Positions 11,401 through 21,335 of a stretch of DNA of 64,000 nucleotides are shown in pieces. Position numbers and translations under genes: made by a program. The notes under the pieces were generated by a model, which was given only the letters and a program-made list of their open reading frames with translations, was not told where the DNA came from and did not search any database. Positions within the stretch are counted from its first letter, which is position 1, and every line of letters begins with the position of its first letter. The stretch is taken from assembly GCF_035222375.1 (NCBI RefSeq), contig NW_026946366.1, positions 1,674,001 through 1,738,000 of the forward strand, given 5' to 3'. This DNA comes from Podospora pseudocomata. Lineage: Eukaryota; Ascomycota; Sordariomycetes; Sordariales; Podosporaceae.

Positions 11401-14400
11401 CAATGTTGTCTCACGCAGAACAATCTGTATTCAGACAGTGTCATAATTATACCTACCTACCTTTACTACAGCTTCTCAGTTTCCTCTCCTGTCACCGGTG
11501 AGTATGTCTACTATGTAGGTATCGACGCGTAGCTGCTTCTCACCTTTTTGACATGTCACTCGCTCACAAACAACAAACAACCCCGATCCCGATCAATCAA
11601 AAGTCTTGTCAACGGTCTTCGGTCCAACGCTAGAGGCAAGGTGGGGGGGTTGGAGTTGCTGTTGGACGGCGCTGGCTTGTCCATCAGGATTTTAACTTTT
11701 TTCTCTCTTTTCTCCTCTTGGTCGAGCGGAAGCGGAAGCACCCTGAGGGGCAGAGGGACGCCAAAAGGTCGCAGAGTGCACCGAGCGCACCCGGTCATTG
11801 CCGTGGCGGTGGCTGTCGGTTGCAACACTGTCGTCGACTCCATGCATTGGCGAACGTTACAATCACGATTGCATCGGGGTAAGCCAGGAACCAGCGGCCA
11901 TTTTCTGAACACGATCTGACCTGCCGAGCTATCAAGTGCGACAGTCTTTTTCACTGTTGCGATACAGATATCTATCAGTTGCCTTGCTTGAGCTTCAGCT
12001 TCGGCTTCGGCTTCAGCTTTCATCTCATTCGCATGGCTCATCAACAAGGGCTCTTCGCGCGTGCTGCAGGGGCAATGCCACTCTGATCACATTCTGACCG
12101 CTCCACGGGCTAAAACGGCTCGCTTGGTCTTTGTCGGCTGTCTAGCAGCTGTGCTGATACTGAGCTAGGAACCGTTGGAAATGTCACGATTCTCGATGAC
12201 GAGGCCCCTGGTCCTTGACAACAAGAAACAGCAAAACTTGGCTTGTTTTCCTCAAAGGCTAGGCTGAGTTTGGAGTCGTGCATTTGGCGAGTGCGAGGGG
12301 CGTTTTCTATTGTTTCACGCACCAACAGCCGCTTACATGTTGACATCGGCGTACAACCAACAACAACTACGGATACAATCCCCAGAAACCACGGTAATAT
12401 CCCGATCTTCAAAAGTTCTCGGCCCGCAACCACGGAAGATTCGAGGCTGCCGTCTCCAAAGTTCTTACAAGCTACCAGATAAGTCCTGTCAACCCTCGGT
12501 TGCACATGCTGCTCGGGACTTCGACGCCCCCGAAAGCTGGCTGCTCTGGTCTGGTATGCGTGTCAATAATAGCTTTCGTACTGCACACTGACCGAGATTG
12601 ACCCCTACAGTCTCCATCTTACACGGTCGGTTTAAGCCTATATGTGCTGGCTAATATAGGGCTTGTCAACCACACCAAAAATCCCTGTTCAACTTGGTAC
12701 GAGCCCGCTGTCGCCCAGCAAGAAACACAAAAATCCAGCGCTCTTATTTCTCCGTGGACGTACATCACACAGACAATATCTATGCAAGTACGCGAGGTTG
12801 TCACGGTTGTACGCCCATTATCACCCTTGTGATGGCTGCTTTGGGGCATTTTGGCAGGACCGGTGTCTGAACACGGCGCAGCCCCAGGCGGATATCGAGG
12901 TGGTGCAACCACGAAACCATCATGTCAATGTCCAGCACTCGGGACTTGGGCAAGCAATGACACCTGGGGTCGGCACTGCCCTGCAACCATGGCCCGATGT
13001 CATCTCTCGGCCTGCCAGTGGCAGCCACCCCGCGTGTGCACACACACCATACACCACCGACCTCGAGTTGCAACAAGATCGACCAGCCCCTCAACCAATG
13101 GTGAGCATGCCGAGCGGGTTCTGGTGAACAAGCAAGATTTCAAGATATCCACGATAGGTAGGCCGTTTGTCGGGAACTTTGGTGTATGTTTTATCTATTG
13201 TGCTTGGTCTTGCTCAGCAAATATCGGTCCCGCCCATTACCGAACCGCCCAAGTTTGACTCTGAGTGCTGCGCATCATCCATCACCATCCCGCCAGCGGC
13301 CGGCAACGGAGATGATGACAAGCACGCCGGGAGTCGAACACTGCTTCCGGGAATGGAGACAAGCCCAGGGTGAAAAGAGGGGTGGTTTGTCATGCTCCAG
13401 GCAGGCACTAAGCAGTTGGTGCTCAGGAATGTGAGCGACTGGCAAAGGTCCCTCGACAAGCAGCCAAAGTTCGTGGTGCAGGACCCTAGGCCGTATTCAG
13501 CAGCCCGCTCCGACCGGAAACACCTCCATTGCACGAAGATCCTGGACTCCACTTGTATACCATTTCTCAATCGAGGAACCACTTCTGCGGCCAATTCCCG
13601 TTTCTGCGCCGCCGCGGAGGGGGAGCAACGCCTGTCTTGCGGCCTGGCCCGGTTGTCATCGCTGAATCATCCTGCAGTACGATAATCACACGGCAAGGAG
13701 TTGTTCTCATCTGCCGCAGAGCTTGAAAACGCCGCAGCCGACGCTGTGTGGTCCAAAATGTTGGACTACTACGCAGTACCCGTCGTGGGGCAGCAGTAGG
13801 CAGCGCCCCGGAGCCACAGCAAGATGCACGAGCATATGCCATTACATGCCATACTACAGTACTTGCTACCTATCTCTTCAGCAGCAGATATATTCCGGCC
13901 TGATGGGCAACACTTGGGTTCGCTGATGCTCCAGACGAGAAACGAAAAGTTCTGTCGGTCTCCCAATCAGTCCAAGGCAAACTCGCCTGGATGCATTTCT
14001 GCCAATATCCCGGCAGCTTAGAGCAGGTTATCATTGGGCGGGCAAGATAGCTGTGTGTGCCGCCCAGCCTTGTCCAACCCTGGATATCTTTTATGATCGC
14101 GTATCGCTGAAATCTCTAGCCTATCCGCGCGAAACTGTTCGTCTGTCATTGTTCGCACCAAGTACCCGGATGTATTTCCTATTCCTTCGACGCTGCTTGC
14201 AAGCGACGCAGATGGTGCATACACGCACGAATAGTACATCCTCCAAGCTCACGGTATGGGTCTCTCTTTTGTTCGCATGTGCCGCCGGAATCAGGGCCGC
14301 TCCAAACTTCGACCACTCTTCAACGACCGAGAAGGCAGGAGACTACAAAAAAAATAACTCGGTTCTAAAGGCGGTCGACCACATGGCGTCTACGTTCAGC

Positions 14401-15190
14401 AGTGTGTGTGCGGATAAGACCGCCCCTCACAAGGGGTGTAGAGTTAAGCCGGGCCACCCCATATTCCTGGGTCGCTTCTCGACCTGGATCACCAAAGATG
14501 GTTCCCTCACAGACCGCTCGGCGAGGATGTCCTGCGGTTTTCTAAGTAAAGAAACACTCGATAGTGGCCCGCGTCACGCTTCTTTCTGGCTGCCGTATCG
14601 CTGAGGGCTCTGCAGCCCTATCCACAGCACCCAACGTTCAGTTGGATAGCTTGGGAAACCTTGGGGTTAAGTCGTCGTAGGCGGTTTCAATCTACATGCT
14701 ACATCTTCATGCTATCGATCTTGGATCAATCGGTTTCTCGATCGTCGCAGAGGAACAACAGAAGCATTCTAGAAACACAGAGTTGGCTTCCTGCCATCTC
14801 GTCGATATTAAAACAAAACAGACAGCACACCGTTGCCGGGCTCGAGCACATCAAGGAACCCTCGACCACGGACCCAACGTGATATGCGTCTGTACCCCGC
14901 AGTAAGCTCGGGCGCCCCTCTGTCTGCATAACGCAACAAGACGGCGAGTGAGACATGTGTTCTCTGCTTTCAACCTCATTGCCAAGACCGCTGGCCAGAG
15001 GACGACAAAGACAACGACGATGGCACACGCATATCGGATCAAGACCTTCCCACAATCCAGACTCTGCGAAGTTCGGCGATACAGAAATGTGCGTGCTGTT
15101 CCTTTTGGGGAGCTGAGATGGAACTCACGTCCATCCATCTCAGCACCATGCAAAAGTCACGTACGGGATGATACCCTGCCAATCGAATCC

Positions 15191-15211
15191 GGGGGGGAGG
15201 GGGGGGGGCGG
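15191..15211 (+). repeat. G-run, possible G-quadruplex
   Basis: Two long G-runs separated by a single A, then CGG, on the plus strand. The length could support a four-stranded fold; that is inference. Confidence 0.5.
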
Positions 15212-18031
15212 CAGGCCGTATACACTAAGAGGGGCACCGTTATGGCAAAGCTGGTGATTTTAGCCTGGAAGGGCCGATTCGGCGGCGCTGCTAATTTCCC
15301 AGCCAATGGCGTCTACCAATTCACCAGCTAGGAAAACAAGGTGCGGCTGCGTTGATCGTGGCGCACTGCTCGATGACATGTCTCCTCCCACATTCCTCTG
15401 ATCCGCCAACCCAACTGCTACCACCAACCAGCACGAAGCAGCACGCAGCAGGCACCAGTCAAGACGCTCATGGCTATCGCCCGCAATGTGTTGCGCCACG
15501 CAGCACGCAGCAGCTCGCAGCTCGCCTGATTGGCTTCGCCTTCCTGATTCCTGACGCCTCCAGACCAGGAACCAGTCGTCTGAGACCTTTGGCCGTTTAA
15601 CGTTATTCTTTGGCGTCATCTGGCCTACCCCCCGAGCCTCGTCCTTCGCTCTCGCTTGTGGGCCAGAGCGGGTGCTGCTGAGCTTCTCCCCAGCCCACTA
15701 TCTGCGCTATCCAGCAGCTTGTGACAGCTTGTCAAGCTCGTCAGGCCTTGGTCTGCCGTGATCCCGAAAGCCAACGCAAAAACCTCCGCGGGGACCCCTG
15801 TTGGCACTTTCTGGGTTGCCTGACCTGGTGCCGGCAGTCCAGTCCTCTTTGGGGAGCTGCCACCGGCGAGCCTAGGGACCCCAGGTGAACATTCTGGAGC
15901 TCTCGATGGCAGTGGAGATGGATGACATGCAGCCAGGGGAAGGAGCAAAAGAGAGCCACCGAAAACTAAAGCGCCGACCTGCCTACTGCAGACTGGACTT
16001 ATGAGTGCTCGCTCTTGTCACGACCGGCGCTGCATTGGCACACGAATATGTTCATCAAAAGATGATTATGCGACGGGGTCTTTGAGAGCTGTCAAATCTC
16101 AATGTGACTGACAGGGTGCAAGCAAGCCACCTCGTGCTATGCCAGAAAAGGGTTGGAGAAAAGAAAATACGCATGGAGAAGCCGGCCAACCGCTTAGCAA
16201 ACGCTTATTCGCGTTCCACAAAGTCTTCATCTCAAAGTTGACTCTTGACACCCATATTCTTACCGCTCGACAAATCAGCGGGCTTGGGAAGGTCAACATT
16301 TAGCATCTGGCCTCGACATCACCACAAACCACCCCTGGTTGACCATCGTCATGGCACGATGAAGTTGAGATGAACCCAAACGCTGGTCTTGCGATCCTCC
16401 CGCCGTCGGAACGCTGGAATACTGCCATCACAGGGGATGCTCAGACGGTCATCTGGCTGATGAGATCTTGCGACGCACCCATGGGAAACAAGCCCCAGCA
16501 GATGTGCTCCATATGTTTCAATGCGCTCGATCGTGCCAGTGTTTACGCCCAACGTCTGGAGGCTGGGAGGTGTTGAAACACTTGAAACGTTCGCGGAGAC
16601 GGTGAAAACAACGGTTCTCAGCGCTACCCTCTGGCGGTGGAATGTGGGAAGGCCCCCGTTCGCCCGCTTGCTTCCGGAATTGAGCCCAACGGTGCCCCTC
16701 CGGCCCTGGACGTCCTTTCCCCTTTGTGGAGAGTTGGTGGGCAATAAACCCACGCCAAGAGGAGATGGCTTTTGTTCCCCTGCGCTGGGCGACGTTGCAG
16801 CGCAAGCGATGGGCCAAAACCGTCAAGGCGCGCTCCACTCGCACTGCGTCCTGATGTCCAGGAAGGCCTGGTATCGACAGCGACGAGACCTGGAAGGCAT
16901 ATTGGGCAATGAGACCCTATCAATGCACGTGTGTTAATCTCCGTGACAAGTGTCGATAGCCTCATCGTCATCATCTCCTTGTTGCCGGCGTGCTACCGCT
17001 ATGGTCCAAAACAGCAAAGCGAAGGGGAAACGTCCAAGGAAAAACAGGAAACAGCTTGGGTGTGTGGCACACCCTCCCCCGCTCGAGCCAGCAAGCCATC
17101 CCCTGGAGCAGAACAAGGCCCCCTGGACACGCTTGCGGAATCAAGTACCGAAAAGACAACAGCATCCCCTGCGCTTTTGGTTGAGTTGCGTTGATGGCCA
17201 CATTTGGAAGCATCATCAAGCCAGACCTGCCAGGAACAGCTTAAGCACACCAGCAAAAGGAAAGAGGCGTGAAATCACACGGCCAAACTTGGTTATGTAC
17301 AGGCCAGGATGTCGAGAAACACGAAAACGAAACAGATGGGCACATGGGGACATTGGGCCCCCCGATCTCGTCCCAGACTGTCCCAGAGGCGTCTCGACTC
17401 CATCCTGGAAGAGACCCATCATCCTGTTCGGGCCGGCAGGCTGTAAGTTCTGGCCCACAAACATCAGCAAGATTAGAGAAGGGGAGAACACATGCGTCTG
17501 CTGTGCGTCGTGCAGCTGTACAGCTAATCTATTCGGCTGTGGAGAGCAGCAAGCAACGTAACTTGCACGGAACCGACATGGTTGTGGTATCATCCGCCTG
17601 CTTGTCCTGATTATGACCCCTTCTATTCTTCCGAGAGCCAGGGACAGTGTGTTCGGAGGTGTGGAAGGGGGCAACCAAGCACGAGAGGGAACACGCGAGC
17701 GAGATGCATCTGACATCTTGGTCGGTCGGGTTTTCGGCATGGATATTTACATGCCAGTGACCGACATATGCTCGACTTCCTTACATGGTTGACGGCGACG
17801 ACGAAGGGAAAACACATGCAAAGTTCGGTATGTATACAGATTAAAACTGCTACCTCGAAGGAAAGCGGCGAGAGACGACCCGTTGTCATGTTTCCCCAGA
17901 TGAGTTGTGGAAATTCCTTTTCTAGTCAGTACAGGGACCCGAAAAGGGGGCAGTATGAAATGTTTGGAACCGATCCGCCTACAAGGCATCATCGGTCGAA
18001 CAAGACACCGAACCTGCTCCGCACTCGGATA

Positions 18032-18057
18032 GGAGGGGGGAGGGGGGGGCGGGTGGG
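18032..18057 (+). repeat. G-rich tract, possible G-quadruplex
   Basis: Four or more G-runs of at least three (GGAGGGGGGAGGGG and onward to GGGTGGG) meet the usual G-quadruplex pattern. It lies in the gene-poor region upstream of the vib-1-like gene. Confidence 0.55.
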
Positions 18058-18456
18058 AAGAGGTGATGGGAATGCTTGACCAGCAGAAGAAGTGCGTTGA
18101 CAAAGGGACTTGGGGTGCCTACCTACATAGGCGATGCTCTTTCTGTATCGATGCCTTTCTGGCCACTCACCATCCTCCACTCTCGTCTCTGGCAGGCAAG
18201 CAGAACAGCTATCACTTATTCTTGTAGCTGTGTGACGGACTGACTCAACAGAAACAGAGTACAGTTGAGAGACAAACAGCAAACCGACAGCGTATGCGAC
18301 TAGCTGGACCCCCTCCTTTTTTTTGGTTTCCCATGCCTTCCCTTCCCGTCTCGACACTTCCTGCAAAGCTTGCATGTTTAACAGACCGGAACCGACGCTC
18401 TCCATATGGCAAAGGGTCCTCCGAGCGTGTAGGGGGCGGCGACGGCAGCAAGGGGG

Positions 18457-18474
18457 CTACCTACCTACCTACCT
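18457..18474. repeat. (TACC)n tract
   Basis: Four and a half perfect copies of CTAC/TACC. It is one of several such tracts confined to non-coding DNA in this window. Confidence 0.8.
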
Positions 18475-20109
18475 TGATACCGGCAAACACGACTACCACT
18501 AGTACTCCGGACAAGAAAGTTTATGACACGAACTCTCGCTGCAACTCGGAATAATTAACTACTACTATAACTAAACTCGGGGGGTGGCTAGTCCTTGTCC
18601 ACGATGCAGATAGTGATCACGGTGCGGTTCTTTTCCCACCGCGAAGGTATCATGGTAGCAATATGTATTTCTCCCACGTAACAAAAGGGCGAAGAAAGTG
18701 GTAGCCGACCCTGAATGACTGACCTACCCGCCGCCGCCGTCGTCGTAGCAGTCTGGTCTGGCTTGTAGCTAGTGTGCTACTATTAGGCCCGCCCAGATCG
18801 GTACGACCACCACTGGGGGGGCGTGGTAAAGAAAAAGGAGGGAGTGTGTGTGAAGAGGAGAGGAATGGGTAGGTGGGAGGGGGGCGATGGAGGGATGGAG
18901 GGGGGAAAGGGAAGGATGATGATGAGCAGCAGCATGATGATGATGATGATGGGCGTGGAGAAGAATGTCACCCGGCCATCGCAACCCAGCCATCCATCAA
19001 CCACCGAATCGAGGTGGTGTTGTTGGCCAGTGTGTGCGTGCGGCCAATCCCTTTTTTCCCTCCCCTCCCCCCTTCCATCCATCCGCTACGGGCATTTATT
19101 TGACAACAGAACCAGTAAAATGGCCGTCTAGGTACAGTCACACACACACACACACAGAGGTACAGGTAGGCTCACACCACAATGACATATTTCAGTGATA
19201 GAGTAAGAAAAAGAAGTGGATATTCTCCTTTCCCTCCCTCCCGAACCACAAAAAGATGTCCGTCCGTTTCGGCTTTCCTTGTTTGATACGAGAACCGAGA
19301 ACCAGAAGAAGCATGGAAAGGGGGAAAGCCTGGAATGGTCTTTGTTGTTGTTGTTGTTATTCTGCATCATGCATTTTTGACATTGGAAAGACTCTAGAAC
19401 GAACGCACGGAAAATACCGGTACAAAAAATTGAAGATGATGATCATGGTGTGTTTTTTGTACTTTTTTTTTCTTTTGGTGGTGGTAGGTACCTTGCTTCT
19501 TTTTGTCACGACGTTAGGGTAGTATTTGAAGACCGAAAAGAGAAACACAATCACACATTCAGGACAGAGAGGGAAAAAAATAAACTAACGCAAGCCACAA
19601 ACTGCGGGTTGGGGCGGGGGATGCCATGTGGGAGAGATGCATTTTTTGGTGGTTATTGTTGTGTTGTAGTGTCACACTTGTGGGTAAGAGTAGGTGATTA
19701 TTATCTACAACTGCGGAGAGATTGTTTTTTTTTACAATTGTGGGTTGTTGGTTGGGGGTTTAAAGGGAAGGGAAGAAGGGACATCATAGCGTGCAGTAGT
19801 CTGATTGATCCCTTTTTTTTCTACCGGAGATGTCAAGAAGAGATTTTATTCGGCCACAAAAGGGTTCTGAAGTAGGAAAGGTAGGTAGAGTATCATCAGG
19901 GCGGCCGGGACGAGACTTTTAGCATTAGGGGTAACTACCAGACAGACAGACAGACTTGAGGCGTCAGTCACCGGACCTTTTCATGCTTCTTTTTGTTGAC
20001 AAGGAACGGCTGGATGCCAATGTTTGCCATGACCAAGGTACCGCATCTCAGAACCTGCCGCTGTTTACCCTTACTCCCTACTCTTCGGTGCCGGATCATG
20101 GGGAGCTAA

Positions 20110-20134
20110 CTACCTACATACCTACCTACTTACC
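20110..20134. repeat. (TACC)n tract, imperfect
   Basis: Consecutive TACC units, interrupted by single-base variants (TACA, TACT), between 20110 and 20134. Confidence 0.75.
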
Positions 20135-20485
20135 AATCAGCCCCCCCTTTTCCTCGGCTGTTATGGGACGGAAAAGACTACCTACGTTAAAGTTGTATAC
20201 CCGGACCCAGAGAACATACGTGAAAGGTAAGGCTGATGACGACGGAGGTTTTCCGGAGACGAGTACAACATCTACTTATGCAAAGTGATAGTGTAGGTAA
20301 AAAAAGTATAAGAATAGAATCTCGGATTGTCCGACGGACGGACTGGATAGTACCTAGTAGAATAATTCACATTTATCCGCTGCGGTTACGTATCTTAGAA
20401 CGAACGGGAGCAGAGAGGGAAAGGGGACAAGAGCTGGTAGCGAACAGGTTGCTGTTTTCGTCCTCCTTATGTACAGTTGGCTTTC

Positions 20486-20508
20486 GGGGGGGTGGGGGGG
20501 GGGCTGGG
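20486..20508 (+). repeat. G-rich tract, possible G-quadruplex
   Basis: Runs of seven and about ten G separated by a T, then CTGGG. It is close to further TACC tracts at 20534-20579. Confidence 0.5.
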
Positions 20509-21335
20509 AACTGTGTTCTGCTGAGATACCTTATCTACCTACCTACTCAGCGATCCAGCTACCTACCTACGTACTTACCGACCCGTCTCAAGTTGCTCTC
20601 TTTTCAGTCTTCTACGATACATCAACGGCCAACAAAGCTTGATAGTGAGGTATACATCACTATCTCGTAACCTCACCTCACGCGAAAACCCCCAAGAAAG
20701 CCACCGTAGCATACCCGTGTCCGACCTAGCTCTCCCTTCCCACTCCTACTCCTCATTCCCACTCATACCTCTCCTTCTACCACAGCTCGCTTGCCCCCAA
20801 GGGGGAAAAAGCCACCGTAGCAACAGTAGCACTTCCCCGTCCCCTCCATCATATCGTACCATTTCTCCACGTTTTTGTCCCCTCCCTCAAGAAACGTAAG
20901 AGTCACAGCCCGTAGCTGATGCTGTCAGGAACACAGTTCCATTCATCGATCTAACTACCTATGCCACATGACATGCTCAGATTACGCACTTGGATGCATC
21001 AGAATCTCATTGGCAACTTAGCGTATGCCATGCCGCCATTCTTTCTAGACATCCCCAAAGAAAATCCAAAGGAATGCATCACACGCACTCTTCAAGTGTT
21101 GCCCGCTTGTTGGCTGGAAGATGTAATGGGTACGGGTATCATCATCATTTGTGGACTTTCCCATTCGACTCTACATACACACTAAGCCCAACACAATGCC
21201 ATTGTAAATCTCTTTCCATCTAGCTATATTCACCACCAACACCAATGCAAAACCTCCAGTACCTGAATAATACCCCCCCCTCCCCCCCACAAACCCAAAC
21301 CCAAAAGCTATGCTAAACCCCCCATTCCCAAACCC

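Larger units (their letters stand above)
8480..21335. other. Gene-poor region of about 12.9 kb upstream of the vib-1-like gene
   Basis: I could not support any protein gene here. Open frames reach about 216 codons (9255-9905, minus) but have the biased composition of chance frames, and none shows a family motif or a convincing splice chain. Base composition is not AT-rich, so this is not a RIP-degraded repeat. It holds many short repeats: TACCTACC tracts (11451, 18457, 20110, 20534, 20558), long G-runs (15191-15211, 18032-18057, 20486-20508), a C-run at 21273-21289, CA repeats near 19140 and ATG-trinucleotide repeats near 18917-18950. Both flanking genes are on the minus strand, so it is the upstream side of vib-1 and the 3' side of the RBR ligase gene. 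It could be an extended promoter, a long leader or non-coding RNA. Confidence 0.6.

Noticed and set aside
11556-12047. 163-codon minus-strand frame with an AE repeat
   Set aside because: The repeat comes from a short GCTTCG-type microsatellite; no other evidence of a gene.
16950-17561. 203-codon plus-strand frame in the gene-poor region
   Set aside because: Basic, cysteine-scattered composition without a domain; several competing frames cover the same bases.
8462-21335. RIP-mutated transposon relic
   Set aside because: Composition is not AT-rich, and I saw no terminal repeats, reverse-transcriptase or transposase motifs.
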